Part shown: positions 1 through 11,026 of the stretch, in pieces | How the letters are laid out: each line of letters begins with the position of its first letter | Numbering within the stretch: the stretch's first letter is position 1 | Assembly (NCBI RefSeq): GCF_000718325.1 | Contig: NZ_JOFV01000002.1 | Location: 186,001-250,000 of the forward strand | Source: Oerskovia turbata | GTDB lineage: Bacteria; Actinomycetota; Actinomycetes; Actinomycetales; Cellulomonadaceae | Reading direction: 5' to 3' | Length of the DNA: 64,000 nucleotides | Program-made: the position numbers and the translations under genes | The notes under the pieces: generated by a model | Told to the model about the DNA's origin: nothing | The model's database searches: none | Seen by the model: the letters and a program-made list of their open reading frames with translations, nothing else

Positions 1-356
1 GGGACGCCCTGAGGGTCCTCGGGAGTGCCGTGCGGCCCGACGACGATCGCCGCGGCGGCCTCGTCCTGCGTCGAGAAGATGTTGCAGCTGGCCCAGCGCA
101 CCTGCGCACCGAGCGCGACGAGGGTCTCGATGAGGACGGCCGTCTGGACGGTCATGTGGAGCGAGCCCGCGATGCGCGCACCTGCGAGCGGCTGCGACGC
201 ACCGAACTCGGCCCGCAGCGCCATGAGCCCGGGCATCTCGTGCTCGGCGAGGCGGATCTGGTGGCGGCCGGCCTCGGCGAGGGACAGGTCACGGACCTTG
301 TATCGGCCGGGGACCTCGTCGAACGAGGCCTGAGCGGCGGGCGTGGCAGAAGACAT
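1..356 (-). CDS. ahcY: Adenosylhomocysteinase, N-terminal part (cut by window edge)
   Basis: Cytosolic NAD-dependent hydrolysis of S-adenosylhomocysteine to adenosine and homocysteine, which clears the product of SAM-dependent methylation. Only about 118 residues are present; the rest lies left of the window. The visible part carries the conserved start of the family: [13 protein letters not shown] near residues 19-31, [10 protein letters not shown] near 39-48, the substrate-binding stretch [16 protein letters not shown] near 64-79 and [15 protein letters not shown] shortly after. The ATG has an adjacent GGAG ribosome site and a TAGTCT -10 box about 36 nt upstream. In M. tuberculosis the homologue sahH lies in the same wider neighbourhood as manB and whiB2, which agrees with the genes to the right. 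Confidence 0.93.
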   Translation of the reverse strand, partial: MSSATPAAQASFDEVPGRYKVRDLSLAEAGRHQIRLAEHEMPGLMALRAEFGASQPLAGARIAGSLHMTVQTAVLIETLVALGAQVRWASCNIFSTQDEAAAAIVVGPHGTPEDPQGV

Positions 357-391
357 GGTGCTCCGAACGACGGTTCTGACGGTGTCGCTCC

Positions 392-397
392 AGACTA
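392..397 (-). promoter_or_regulatory. Probable -10 box for ahcY
   Basis: TAGTCT read on the minus strand, 35 nt before the ahcY ATG, fits the TANNNT -10 consensus. No clear -35 hexamer is seen 16-18 bp further upstream. The repeat array at 417-526 begins about 20 bp behind it. Confidence 0.45.
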
Positions 398-416
398 CCG
401 GGGGCGGCTCGCCGCG

Positions 417-526
417 CGCCGAGGGTGACCACCGTGACCACCGACGGCGACGCCGGCAGGCACCGACGGCGACGGGTACGACCGCCGAGGGCGACGCGGG
501 AGGGCGCCGAGGGCGACGCTCCCGAG
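417..526 (+). repeat. Left iteron-like array, five units of 22 bp
   Basis: Five copies of a 13-bp motif start at 417, 439, 461, 483 and 505, exactly 22 bp apart, each followed by a 9-bp spacer that differs between units. Copy 1 is CGCCGAGGGTGAC, copies 2 and 3 are CACCGACGGCGAC, copies 4 and 5 are CGCCGAGGGCGAC. A period of two helical turns with variable spacers is typical of a protein-binding array. The same 13-mer recurs in inverted orientation at 1615-1671, on the other side of the DUF559 gene. Confidence 0.85.
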
Positions 527-699
527 ATGCCGGCCCGCGACGGCGCACCAGGTGCGAGAGGAAGATCGCGCACCGACCTGCAGCGACCCGTGGCTCCCGT
601 AGGAGATACCCCGTGCACAACCGGTCTCCACGGATCGTCGTCCACAGCCGGCCTCGCGTCCCGCACGCCACGGCGACAGCGTTGGGCACGATCCCCGTC

Positions 700-1578
700 A
701 TGCGAAGCATCGACGACCACGGCCAGCTCCTCCTGCGTTCGACCGACGTCCCGGACCTCGTCCCGGCGCGTCGGGGCGGCCCGCTCCTGCAACGCGTCGC
801 CCGGGACGTCCTCGCGCCGGCGCAGCACTCACTCACCTATGGCGACCGGGTCCGCGCGGCCCGGCTCACGCTGCCGCCGGACGCCGTCCTGTGCGGCACG
901 ACGGCCGCGTGGATCCACGGTGTGGACCAGCTGGGCGCTGCGCACCCGGTCGAGGTCGGTGCCCAGCACGGCCGGCGGGTCCGGTCGGTCGACGGCCGTA
1001 CCTCTCGCGGCCGTTCGTTCCACCCCGCCGACGTGCAGGACTCCGCGTGGGGACTCGTCACGACACCCGCTCGTACGGCGTACGACCTCGCCCGCGACCC
1101 TGTGCTCCTGCGGTCCGTCCCACGGCTGGACGCGCTCGTGCGGGTGACGCCCCTGGCCGTCGCCGACGTCTGGCCCGTCGTCGAACGCAACCCGGGAGCC
1201 CGCTGGATCACGATGGTCCCCCGGGCGTTCGACCTCGTGGACGCCGGTGCGGAGTCCGTGCGGGAGTCGATGCTTCGCGTCCTCCTCGCACTGGAGGGCT
1301 TTCCACGTCTCGTCGCGCAGCACGAGCTCCACGACCTGGCGGGGGCGTTCGTGGCGCGGCTCGACCTGGCGAACCCTGAGCTCCGCGTCGGCGTCGAGTA
1401 CGACGGCGCGTACCACCTCGATACCGACCAGGCGGTGAGGGACCGGGTGCGCCGTGAGCGGGTGCGAGCGAACGGGTGGGGACTGCTGGTCGTCGACAAC
1501 ACGCTCTTCACTCAGCGTGGGGCGCTGTTCGCGGCGGTGGCTGCGCTCTTCGCGCAGGCGCAGCGCGCACGCTGGTGA
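700..1578 (+). CDS. AbiEi-like / DUF559-type nuclease-fold protein
   Basis: A 292-residue protein. The N-terminal half has a winged-helix-like segment with [11 protein letters not shown] near residues 64-74, reminiscent of AbiEi-type antitoxins. The C-terminal 80 residues look like a DUF559/Vsr-like PD-(D/E)xK fold: RLDLANPEL with Asp222, then [10 protein letters not shown] with Glu233 and Asp235, then [16 protein letters not shown]. Such proteins are common and often multi-copy in actinobacteria; their substrate is unknown. The ATG at 700 is chosen because the upstream in-frame extension runs through the repeat array and is low-complexity Arg/Gly; no ribosome site is visible. The gene stands alone, framed by inverted repeat arrays, between ahcY and proV. 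It could be a nuclease, a repair protein or a DNA-binding regulator. Confidence 0.7.
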   Translation: MRSIDDHGQLLLRSTDVPDLVPARRGGPLLQRVARDVLAPAQHSLTYGDRVRAARLTLPPDAVLCGTTAAWIHGVDQLGAAHPVEVGAQHGRRVRSVDGRTSRGRSFHPADVQDSAWGLVTTPARTAYDLARDPVLLRSVPRLDALVRVTPLAVADVWPVVERNPGARWITMVPRAFDLVDAGAESVRESMLRVLLALEGFPRLVAQHELHDLAGAFVARLDLANPELRVGVEYDGAYHLDTDQAVRDRVRRERVRANGWGLLVVDNTLFTQRGALFAAVAALFAQAQRARW

Positions 1579-1614
1579 CGCCGGCACCCTGCCCGCCCGA
1601 CGGCGCCGCTCACC

Positions 1615-1671
1615 GTCACCCTCGGCGCACCGGAGCATCACCCTCGGCGGGCGCGGACGTCACCCTCGGCG
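1615..1671 (-). repeat. Right iteron-like array, three units, inverted relative to the left array
   Basis: Read on the minus strand, the 13-mer CGCCGAGGGTGAC occurs at 1671-1659 and 1627-1615, and CGCCGAGGGTGAT at 1649-1637. Starts are again 22 bp apart with 9-bp spacers. Two of these copies are identical to unit 1 of the left array. A degenerate fourth copy may lie at 1605-1593. The array begins 36 bp after the stop codon of the DUF559 gene. Confidence 0.85.
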
Positions 1672-1718
1672 TCCTCGCCAGATCAACAGTTCGCGCCCGC
1701 GCGCGATAGCAAATCTGC

Positions 1719-1748
1719 TTGACCAGATCAACGTCACGAAGCAATAAC
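1719..1748 (+). promoter_or_regulatory. Candidate promoter of the proVWX leader
   Basis: TTGACC (1719-1724) and AATAAC (1743-1748) are separated by 18 bp, inside the most AT-rich stretch of the first 2 kb. Five of six and four of six positions match the -35 and -10 consensus. If used, transcription would start near 1755 and give a leader of about 350 nt before proV. The rest of 1672-1880 shows no gene. Confidence 0.4.
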
Positions 1749-1879
1749 GATCCCGTGAATGGTCAAAACCGCGCGCTTTCAACGATTGCCGGGTCAAGCA
1801 TCTCCCTCGAAACGGCCATGCACACCGGCCACTCGGTAGCAATTCGCTCTGGGATCGGGCAGGGTGCTGGAGACAGATC

Positions 1880-2092
1880 GACCTGTCCGCGACCGGCTCA
1901 CGCCGGCAGCACGACAGGTCAGCGCCCGCTGCGCCTCGCGGCGGCCACCCACCCGGGTGGCCCCCGGCAGCGGGCCTCGATCCGGTGGACCGTGACGCGC
2001 CTCGCGGCGCTGAGCGCACCGGGAGGTCGCAGCCAGGTCACCCTGGCGCCCTCCGCGGAGCGTTCCGGACCCGCCACGACACCTGGAAGGTG
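1880..2092 (+). promoter_or_regulatory. Structured RNA leader of proV, candidate cis-regulatory RNA
   Basis: Two similar nested hairpins stand side by side. The first pairs GACCTGTC (1880-1887) with GACAGGTC (1913-1920) around an inner stem 1893-1897/1902-1906. The second pairs GCCCGCTG (1924-1931) with CAGCGGGC (1968-1975) around an inner 8-bp stem 1943-1950/1955-1962. Further on, a 6-bp stem with a TCAC loop lies at 2032-2047, and a small stem 2080-2084/2088-2092 overlaps the only GGAAGG-like ribosome site. This order could couple ligand, ions or osmolarity to translation of proV. No known riboswitch class was recognised. Confidence 0.45.
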
Positions 2093-2107
2093 GCGAGACC
2101 CGCCAGC

Positions 2108-3513
<1,406 letters not shown>

Positions 3514-3517
<4 letters not shown>

Positions 3518-4389
3518 GCACCACCGACACCTTCGTCCCCCGCCTGCCCCTCGGTGACTGGGTCGACGTCTTCGTCACCTGGCTCATCGCGTCGTTCAAG
3601 CCGTTCTTCGCGGTCGTCAAGGACGTCCTGCTGACCTGCTACGACGCGCTCACAGCGGTTCTCCAGGGGCCGCCGTTCATCGTCGTCGCGCTCGTCCTGG
3701 CCGCCTTGGCGTTCTTCGCCAAGGGGTGGAAGCTCGCGGTCACGACCCTGGTCGGGTTCGTCGTCATCGCGAGCGTCGACCAGTGGGACAACGCGATGGC
3801 GACCCTGGGCCTCGTGCTCGTGGCCAGCGTGATCGCGCTCGCCATCGGCATCCCCCTGGGCATCTGGGCCGCACGGAACGACACGGTCTCGCGCGTCGTG
3901 CGCCCTGTGCTCGACTTCATGCAGACCATGCCCGGGTTCGTCTACCTCATCCCCATGGTCATGATCTTCCTCACGGGCGCCGTCCCCGGCATCGTCGCGA
4001 CCGTGGTGTTCGCCCTCGCCCCCGGCGTCCGCTTCACCGAGCTGGGCATCCGGCAGGTGGACAAGGAGGTCGTCGAGGCCGGCCACGCGTTCGGCTCGTC
4101 CCCTCGCCGCATCCTGCGCCAGATCCAGCTGCCCCTCGCGATGCCGACCATCATGGCGGGCGTCAACCAGGTCATCATGCTCTCGCTCTCGATGGTCGTG
4201 CTCGCCGGCCTGGTCGGAGCGGGTGGCCTCGGAGGCGACGTCGTCGCGGCACTCCAGCGCATCAACATCTCGCTCGGTTTCGAGGCGGGCCTGTCCGTGG
4301 TGATCCTCGCGGTCTTCCTCGACCGCGTGACCTCTGCTCTCAGCACCCGTTCGCCCGTCGCCAAGGCCCTCGCGGCCACCGCGGTCTGA
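3514..4389 (+). CDS. proW: Glycine betaine/proline ABC importer, permease subunit
   Basis: A 291-residue integral membrane permease of the ProW/OpuAB type. Several hydrophobic helices are visible (for example near 45-85 and 98-120), with the PTMPGFVYLIP-like stretch QTMPGFVYLIPMVM typical of these permeases and the EAA loop EAGHAFGSSPRRILRQIQLP that contacts the ATPase, followed by GAGGLGGDVV. Translation starts at a GTG inside the proV stop (GTGA), so it is translationally coupled to proV. A hairpin in the 135-bp gap separates it from proX. Confidence 0.93.
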
Positions 4390-4394
4390 GGCGC

Positions 4395-4426
4395 TGCGGC
4401 CGGGCGGCACCTGCTGCCCGGCCGCA
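4395..4426 (+). terminator. Intercistronic stem-loop between proW and proX
   Basis: TGCGGCCGGGC (4395-4405) pairs with its complement at 4416-4426 across a 10-nt loop. It starts 6 bp after the proW stop, with no T-run. It could be a partial terminator or a stabiliser that sets the ratio of membrane subunits to binding protein. Confidence 0.5.
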
Positions 4427-4524
4427 CCTCCCGGGGTCCCCCGGTCCCCTGCACCTCCCTGCAACACCACCAACCCAGACGGTCCGCACCGCTCGCGCGG
4501 TCGGCCCGCCGAAGGAAGGACATC

Positions 4525-5454
4525 ATGTCTCCCGCACGTCACCACCAGGCCCGTCGTCGCACCGCGATCGTGGCTTCCTCGCTCGCGCTCGGGCTCGGGC
4601 TCTCCGCCTGCGCCTCGGGCACCGACGCCGGCTCCGACTCCGGTTCCGGAGCGGCCGACAAGGACATCACGATCGCGATCCACTCGGGCTGGGACGAGGG
4701 CATCGCGGTCTCGCACCTGTTCAAGGCCATCCTCGAGGACGAGGGCTACACCGTCCGCACCGAGACGGCCGACCCGGGGGTCGTCTACACGGGCATGGCC
4801 GGCGGCGACTTCGACGTCAACTTCGACATGTGGCTGCCCCTCACGCACGCCGACTACCAGAAGCAGTACGGCGACGACCTCGAGGACCTCGGCTACTGGT
4901 ACGACGACGCCAAGCTGACCATCGCGGTCAACGAGGACGCCCCCGTCGACAGCCTCGCCGACCTGGCCGCGAACGCCGACCTGTTCGGCAACCGCATCGT
5001 CGGCATCGAGTCCGGTGCGGGCCTGACCCGCATCACGCAGGACGAGGCCATCCCGACGTACGGCCTGGACGGCATGGAGTTCGTCATCTCCTCGACCCCG
5101 GCCATGCTCGCCGAGCTCAAGAGCAAGACCGACGCGGGCGAGAACGTCGCCGTCACGCTGTGGCGTCCGCACTGGGCCTACGACGCGTTCCCCGTCAAGG
5201 ACCTCGCGGACCCCGAGGGCGCCATGGGTGAGGCCGAGAAGATCCACTCGGTCGCCCGCACGGGCTTCACCGAGGACCACCCCGACGTCGCGTCGTGGAT
5301 CTCCGCGCTCACGCTGAGCGACGAGCAGCTCTTCTCGCTCGAGAACATCATGTTCAACGAGAACGAGGGCGCCGACAACGACGCCTCGGTGCGCGAGTGG
5401 CTCGAGGCGAACCCGACGTTCGTCGACGACCTGAAGGCCGCCGCGGAGGCCTGA
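4525..5454 (+). CDS. proX: Glycine betaine/proline-binding lipoprotein
   Basis: A 309-residue extracytoplasmic substrate-binding protein. A twin-Arg-rich N-terminus and hydrophobic core end in the lipobox LSAC with Cys29 as the predicted lipidation site; a Ser/Gly linker follows. The mature part reads like the OpuAC family: HSGWDEGIAVSHLF, VYTGMAGGDFDVNFDMW and WRPHWAYDAFPVKDL supply aromatic residues of the kind that cage quaternary amines. GAAGGA lies 6-7 nt before the ATG. It follows proVW in the same direction and is ended by two strong hairpins shared with the convergent gene. Confidence 0.93.
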   Translation: MSPARHHQARRRTAIVASSLALGLGLSACASGTDAGSDSGSGAADKDITIAIHSGWDEGIAVSHLFKAILEDEGYTVRTETADPGVVYTGMAGGDFDVNFDMWLPLTHADYQKQYGDDLEDLGYWYDDAKLTIAVNEDAPVDSLADLAANADLFGNRIVGIESGAGLTRITQDEAIPTYGLDGMEFVISSTPAMLAELKSKTDAGENVAVTLWRPHWAYDAFPVKDLADPEGAMGEAEKIHSVARTGFTEDHPDVASWISALTLSDEQLFSLENIMFNENEGADNDASVREWLEANPTFVDDLKAAAEA

Positions 5455-5469
5455 GCCGTCTCGGGAGGC

Positions 5470-5503
5470 GACGGGCCGGCACCCTGCAGGGTGCCGGCCC
5501 GTC
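5470..5503. terminator. Bidirectional terminator hairpin 1 (proX / Trm112)
   Basis: A perfect 34-bp palindrome: GACGGGCCGGCACCC at 5470-5484, TGCA loop, and its complement at 5489-5503. It lies 16 bp after the proX stop. As usual in high-GC actinobacteria there is no clear T-run. Confidence 0.85.
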
Positions 5504-5531
5504 GTGCGTCCCCGCCCGGGACGCCGCGCAG

Positions 5532-5576
5532 GACGACGCGAGCCCGGCACCCCTGGGGTGCCGGGCTCGCGTCGTC
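5532..5576. terminator. Bidirectional terminator hairpin 2 (proX / Trm112)
   Basis: A 22-bp perfect inverted repeat centred on 5554; the arms are 5532-5553 and 5555-5576. It shares the core GGCACCC/GGGTGCC with hairpin 1, 28 bp away, and lies 17 bp beyond the end of the convergent Trm112-like gene. The two hairpins probably insulate the convergent operons. Confidence 0.85.
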
Positions 5577-5593
5577 GACGGAGGTCGCGGGTT

Positions 5594-5824
5594 CTACGGA
5601 GCCTGCACGAGGACCCGCGCGTCGGCTTCGAGCAGCACGGGGATCCCGTCGCGCACCGGGTAGGCGAGCGGGTGCTCCGGGTCCGTCGAGCGCAGCTCGG
5701 GGCTGCCGTCCGGGGCCGTGCCGTCCACGAGCGTGGCCCCGGTCACGGGGCACCTCAGCGCCTCACGGACCCACGGGTCGAGGGTGACCGGTCCGGGGGT
5801 GCCCGGTGTCGTGTCGTCGCTCAT
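5594..5824 (-). CDS. Trm112-family small protein
   Basis: A 76-residue protein of the Trm112/UPF0434 type, with LRCPVTGATL near 23-32 and the typical tail YPVRDGIPVLLEADARVL. Eukaryotic and archaeal Trm112 activate methyltransferases; the bacterial short form has no settled role. Only one of the usual CP knuckles is obvious here, so zinc binding may be lost. It starts 10 bp after manB on the same strand and is probably co-transcribed with it, an arrangement common in actinobacteria. Confidence 0.85.
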   Translation of the reverse strand: MSDDTTPGTPGPVTLDPWVREALRCPVTGATLVDGTAPDGSPELRSTDPEHPLAYPVRDGIPVLLEADARVLVQAP

Positions 5825-5834
5825 GTGCTCGGCC

Positions 5835-7316
5835 TCAGCTCTCGTTCTCGGTGGCGGGGTTCTCGGTGGCGCGCACGAGCGACAGGACGTCGTCTCGCAC
5901 CTTCTCCATGATGTCCTCGTCGGCGGCCTCGACGTTGAGCCGCAGCAGCGGCTCGGTGTTGGACGCACGCAGGTTGAACCACCACTGCGGGTGGGCGTCC
6001 CAGTGGGAGACGGTGAGGCCGTCCATCTCGTCGACCACGACCGGTCCTGCCCCTTGCTCGGTCACGTACGCCTGGACGACGCGGGCGCGCGCGGCGGGGA
6101 CGTCGGCGACCTGGGAGTTGATCTCGCCGCTCGCGGTGTACGGCTCGTAGACCTCGCCGAGCGCGGACAGCGGGTGCTGCTGCCCGCCCAGGGCCGCGAG
6201 CACGTGCATGGCCGCGAGCATGCCCGTGTCGGCGAAGAAGAAGTCGCGGAAGTAGTAGTGGGCGCTGTGCTCGCCGCCGAACACCGCGTCGTTGTCGGCC
6301 ATCTGCGCCTTGATGAACGAGTGGCCGACACGGGTGCGGACGACCTTCGCCCCCGCTGCGGACATGAAGTCGGGGACGGCGCGCGACGTGATGAGGTTGT
6401 GGATGATCGTCGGGACCCGTCCCGCGGCCTTCTCGCGCTCGACCTCGCGCAGCCCCACGAGGGCCGTGATCGCAGACGGGGACACCGGGTCGCCGTGCTC
6501 GTCGACCACGAAGCAGCGGTCTGCGTCGCCGTCGAACGCCAGGCCCAGGTCCGCGTCGTGCTCGACGACCGCGGCCTGCAGGTCCAGCAGGTTCTTGGGG
6601 TCGAGCGGGTTCGCCTCGTGGTTCGGGAACGTCCCGTCGAGCTCGAAGTACAGGGGCACGACGTCGAGGGGCAGCGCCTCCAGACCTGCCGCGGTCCCCA
6701 GGACCGCGGGTGCCGTGAGGCCGCCCATGCCGTTGCCCGCGTCGATCACGACCTTGAGCGGGCGGATGCCCCGCAGGTCCACGAGCGAGCGCAGGAAGGC
6801 CGCGTAGTCCGCGAGCATGTCGCGGTCGGTGATCTCGCCGCGGTCCGCGACCGGGGCGGGCAGGTCGCCGTCGAGGTACTCCTGGGCGAGCTCGCGCACC
6901 GCGACCAGGCCCGAGTCCTGCCCCACGGGCCGCGCGCCCGCGCGGCACAGCTTGATGCCGTTGTAGACCGCCGGGTTGTGCGAGGCGGTGAACATGGCAC
7001 CCGGGACGTGGAGCGCACCCGACGCGTAGTAGAGGCCGTCGGTCGAGCACAGCCCGATCCGGAGCACGTCCACGCCGGCGTCGGCGAGGCCGTGCGCGAA
7101 CGCGTCGACGAGCTCGGGTCCGCTGTCGCGCATGTCCTGCCCGACGGCGACGCGCGGGCGGGCGGACACCTCGCCCCCGGTGCTGGTCGCCTCGGGCAGC
7201 ACGACGACGCGCGCGAACGCGGCACCGATCGCCCGGGCCACCCGGGGGTTGAGCTGGTCCGGGACCGTGCCGCGGACGTCGTAGGCCTTGATGAGCTGGG
7301 TCAGGTCGATGGACAC
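5835..7316 (-). CDS. manB: Phosphomannomutase / phosphoglucomutase
   Basis: A 493-residue alpha-D-phosphohexomutase that interconverts hexose 6- and 1-phosphates, feeding GDP-mannose or glucose-1-phosphate into wall sugar synthesis. It begins with [14 protein letters not shown]; the catalytic phosphoserine loop is [14 protein letters not shown] near residue 107; the metal site is [13 protein letters not shown]; the sugar-binding [13 protein letters not shown] follows; and the C-terminal phosphate loop ends in [13 protein letters not shown]. Length is normal for the family. It sits between rmlB and the Trm112 gene on the minus strand. Confidence 0.92.
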   Translation of the reverse strand: MSIDLTQLIKAYDVRGTVPDQLNPRVARAIGAAFARVVVLPEATSTGGEVSARPRVAVGQDMRDSGPELVDAFAHGLADAGVDVLRIGLCSTDGLYYASGALHVPGAMFTASHNPAVYNGIKLCRAGARPVGQDSGLVAVRELAQEYLDGDLPAPVADRGEITDRDMLADYAAFLRSLVDLRGIRPLKVVIDAGNGMGGLTAPAVLGTAAGLEALPLDVVPLYFELDGTFPNHEANPLDPKNLLDLQAAVVEHDADLGLAFDGDADRCFVVDEHGDPVSPSAITALVGLREVEREKAAGRVPTIIHNLITSRAVPDFMSAAGAKVVRTRVGHSFIKAQMADNDAVFGGEHSAHYYFRDFFFADTGMLAAMHVLAALGGQQHPLSALGEVYEPYTASGEINSQVADVPAARARVVQAYVTEQGAGPVVVDEMDGLTVSHWDAHPQWWFNLRASNTEPLLRLNVEAADEDIMEKVRDDVLSLVRATENPATENES

Positions 7317-7369
7317 CTGGTCAGCCTAGCCGGGACCGCCGGTCGTCAGGTCACGGAAGCGGGCGCGGG

Positions 7370-8428
<1,059 letters not shown>

Positions 8429-8518
8429 GCGACCAGCACGCGGGGCGCCCGAGGAGCCGGACGTCATTTCACCCGCCACCGGCTGCGCCCCTGGGGCAGG
8501 GCGTGGGATTCTTCCGGG

Positions 8519-9385
8519 ATGAAGGGGATCATTCTCGCCGGCGGCTCGGGCACTCGCCTGCATCCGATCACGCTCGGGACGAGCAAGCAGCTCCTCCCGG
8601 TCTACGACAAGCCGATGATCTACTACCCGCTCTCGACTCTCATGCTCGCGGGCATCACGGAGATCCTCGTCATCACGACCCCGCACGAGGCCGAGCCCTT
8701 CAGGCGGCTGCTCGGGGACGGCTCGCAGTTCGGGATCTCGCTCGACTACGCGGTCCAGCCGAGCCCCGACGGGCTCGCGCAGGCGCTCCTGATCGGCGCC
8801 GACTTCCTCGACGGAGAGCGGGTCGGCCTGGTGCTGGGCGACAACATCTTCTACGGGCCGGGACTGGGCGAACAGCTCCAGCGGTTCGAGCAGGTCGACG
8901 GCGGTGCGGTCTTCGCCTACCGCGTGGCCGACCCCTCGGCCTACGGCGTGGTCGAGTTCGACGCCGCCGGGCGGGCCATCTCCCTCGCCGAGAAGCCGAG
9001 CTCCCCCAAGAGTCGCTACGCCGTCCCCGGCCTGTACTTCTACGACTCCGACGCCGTCTCGATCGCTGCGGGCCTCCAGCCCTCCGCACGAGGCGAGTAC
9101 GAGATCACCGACGTGAACAGGCACTACCTGGAACAGGGACGACTCCACGTCGAGGTCCTGCCGCGAGGGACGGCCTGGCTCGACACGGGGACGTTCGACG
9201 CGCTCATGGACGCGGGCGACTACGTCCGGGCGATCGAGCAGCGCCAGGGGCTCAAGGTCGGGGCCCCGGAGGAGATCGCCTGGAGGCGGTCCCTCATCAC
9301 CGACGCGGAGCTGGAGGCCCGTGGTCGGCTGCTCGAGAAGTCGGGCTACGGCCGCTACCTCCTCGACCTGCTCGATGCCCGATGA
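8519..9385 (+). CDS. rmlA: Glucose-1-phosphate thymidylyltransferase
   Basis: A 288-residue nucleotidyltransferase making dTDP-glucose from dTTP and glucose-1-phosphate. The signature [18 protein letters not shown] is at residues 8-25, followed by [23 protein letters not shown] with the metal-binding Asp, and [11 protein letters not shown] near the end. Length matches the family. ATG 8519 is fixed by the fit to the family N-terminus. It converges on rmlD with only 10 bp between the stops. Confidence 0.94.
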   Translation: MKGIILAGGSGTRLHPITLGTSKQLLPVYDKPMIYYPLSTLMLAGITEILVITTPHEAEPFRRLLGDGSQFGISLDYAVQPSPDGLAQALLIGADFLDGERVGLVLGDNIFYGPGLGEQLQRFEQVDGGAVFAYRVADPSAYGVVEFDAAGRAISLAEKPSSPKSRYAVPGLYFYDSDAVSIAAGLQPSARGEYEITDVNRHYLEQGRLHVEVLPRGTAWLDTGTFDALMDAGDYVRAIEQRQGLKVGAPEEIAWRRSLITDAELEARGRLLEKSGYGRYLLDLLDAR

Positions 9386-9395
9386 CGTCCGCCGC

Positions 9396-10256
9396 TCACG
9401 GCCCGGACAGCACCTCGTCGGCGGCCGCACGCCATCTCTCGCGCCAGTCCCCGATCGGCGCCACCCCGGCTCGTCGCAGGGCGTCGTGAGCGAGCACCGA
9501 CCAGGCAGGCCGCGGCGCGGGGCGCGGGAAGGCCGTGCTCGCACACGGACCGACGCGCTCGGCCGGCAGGTGCGCGGACCGCACGACCTCCCGGGCGAAC
9601 TCGAACCACGAGGCCTTGCCGCTCGCGGTGCCGTGATAGGTCCCGGGGGGGACACCTGCGTCCACGAGCCGCACGAGGAGCTCCGCGAGATCCTTCGCCC
9701 ACGTGGGCTGCCCGACCTGGTCGTCGACGACGTCGACGTGCTCGCGCTGCGCAGCGAGCGCCGCGATGGTCCGCGGGAAGCACCCGCCCTTCGCGCCGTA
9801 CAGCCATGCGGTCCGCACGATCAGGTGGTCCTCGAGCTCGGCACGGACGGCGCGCTCGCCGGCCTCCTTGGTCCGGCCGTACGCGCTGCGCGGGGCCGTC
9901 GGTGCGCTCGTCGGGATCGGGCCGTCGGACGGGTCCGACGCACCGAAGACGTAGTCCGTCGACACGTGCACGAGTCGGGCCCCGACCTCGCGCGCAGCAG
10001 CGGCGAGCAGCCGCGGGGCGAGAGAGTTGACCTCCGCCGCGCACGCCTCGTCCGACTCCGCGTCGTCGACGGCGGTGAAGGCCGCGCAGTTCACCACGAC
10101 GTCCGCCCCGCGCAGGGCGAGCAGGACCGCGTCCGGGTCGGTGACGTCGAGCCGGTCCCGGGAGAGCGCGACGACGACGTCCTGCTCTCTCGCGGCGAGC
10201 AGCTCCACGACCTCGGCACCGAGCATCCCGCCGGCACCCGTCACGACCCAGCGCAC
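9396..10256 (-). CDS. rmlD: dTDP-4-dehydrorhamnose reductase
   Basis: A 286-residue NAD(P)H-dependent reductase for the last step of dTDP-L-rhamnose synthesis. It begins RWVVTGAGGMLGAEVVELL (cofactor loop), then NCAAFTAVDDAE, HVSTDYVFG and the catalytic YGRTKEAGE, and ends with substrate-contact residues such as TYHGTASGKASWFEFA. GTG 10256 is chosen because AGGAG stands 5 nt before it and the protein then begins at the fold; GTG 10262 is an alternative. It is divergent from rmlC over 113 bp. Confidence 0.92.
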   Translation of the reverse strand: MRWVVTGAGGMLGAEVVELLAAREQDVVVALSRDRLDVTDPDAVLLALRGADVVVNCAAFTAVDDAESDEACAAEVNSLAPRLLAAAAREVGARLVHVSTDYVFGASDPSDGPIPTSAPTAPRSAYGRTKEAGERAVRAELEDHLIVRTAWLYGAKGGCFPRTIAALAAQREHVDVVDDQVGQPTWAKDLAELLVRLVDAGVPPGTYHGTASGKASWFEFAREVVRSAHLPAERVGPCASTAFPRPAPRPAWSVLAHDALRRAGVAPIGDWRERWRAAADEVLSGP

Positions 10257-10369
10257 ACGCACTCCTCTCGACCTCCGACCGGGCACGTCGACGACGCACC
10301 CCGGGCTTCGGAGCCCCACGGCGCCGCCGAGCGGCGCGACACGTCCCGCATCCCCCTGAGAGGCTACCC

Positions 10370-11026
10370 GTGCTCGTGCGAGAACTGACCGTGCCAGGGG
10401 CATGGGCCATGACACCGACACATCACCGCGACGACCGCGGCATGTTCCTGGAGTGGTTCACGTCAGGCTCCTTCGAGGGGGCCGTCGGCCATCCGCTGGC
10501 CCTGGCGCAGGCCAACCTGTCGGTGTCGGACGCCGGGGTGCTGCGCGGGATCCACTACGCCGACGTCCCGCCGGGACAGGCCAAGTACGTGACGTGCCCC
10601 CGTGGTGCGGTGCTCGACGTGGTCGTCGACCTGCGTGTCGGATCGCCGACCTTCGGGCAGCACGACACGGTCCTGCTCGACGACGTCGACCACCGTGCCG
10701 TCTACCTCTCCGAAGGTCTGGGGCACGCCTTCATGTCCCTCGAGGCGGGGTCGACGGTGGTGTATCTCTGCTCCACGGGCTACGCCCCCGAGCGCGAGCA
10801 CGGGATCGACCCGCTGGACAGGTCGCTCGGCATCCCGTGGCCCACGGTCGACCGTGCCGGTCGACCGCTCACCCCCGTCCTGTCCCCCAAGGACGAGCAG
10901 GCACCGGACCTGTCCACGGCCCTGCAGCGCGGTGCACTTCCCGGGTGGGAGACGACGAAGGCCTCCGTGGAAGCCCTCCGGCGGGCAGCCGGTCAGTCGC
11001 CCTCGGCGCGCAGGACCCGCAGGTGA
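10370..11026 (+). CDS. rmlC: dTDP-4-dehydrorhamnose 3,5-epimerase
   Basis: A 218-residue cupin epimerase. Visible family motifs are DDRGMFLEWF near 22-31, LRGIHYADVPPGQAKYV with the catalytic His, DVVVDLRVGSPTFG and LGHAFMSLEAG. GTG 10370 is preceded by GAGAGG at the right distance. The last 34 bp overlap the end of the convergent DUF3499 gene. With rmlA, rmlB and rmlD this completes the rhamnose pathway within 4 kb. Confidence 0.92.
   Translation: MLVRELTVPGAWAMTPTHHRDDRGMFLEWFTSGSFEGAVGHPLALAQANLSVSDAGVLRGIHYADVPPGQAKYVTCPRGAVLDVVVDLRVGSPTFGQHDTVLLDDVDHRAVYLSEGLGHAFMSLEAGSTVVYLCSTGYAPEREHGIDPLDRSLGIPWPTVDRAGRPLTPVLSPKDEQAPDLSTALQRGALPGWETTKASVEALRRAAGQSPSARRTRR

Larger units (their letters stand above)
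357..699. other. Intergenic region between ahcY and the DUF559 gene
   Basis: A 343-bp divergent intergenic region. It holds the ahcY -10 box (392-397), the five-unit 22-bp repeat array (417-526) and, next to the DUF559 gene, about 170 bp in which no convincing ribosome site or -10 box is visible. Open frames crossing it are Arg/Gly-rich and the 22-bp period breaks the codon phase, so it is best read as non-coding. Confidence 0.6.

Noticed and set aside
417..526. CRISPR-like array (repeats with variable spacers)
   Set aside because: Repeats of 13 bp and spacers of 9 bp are far too short, no cas genes are present, and the same motif recurs inverted across a gene. A protein-binding array fits better.
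343..699. N-terminal extension of the DUF559-type protein to 411 residues
   Set aside because: The extension is low-complexity Arg/Gly, crosses the 22-bp array whose period is not a multiple of three, and overlaps the ahcY start region.
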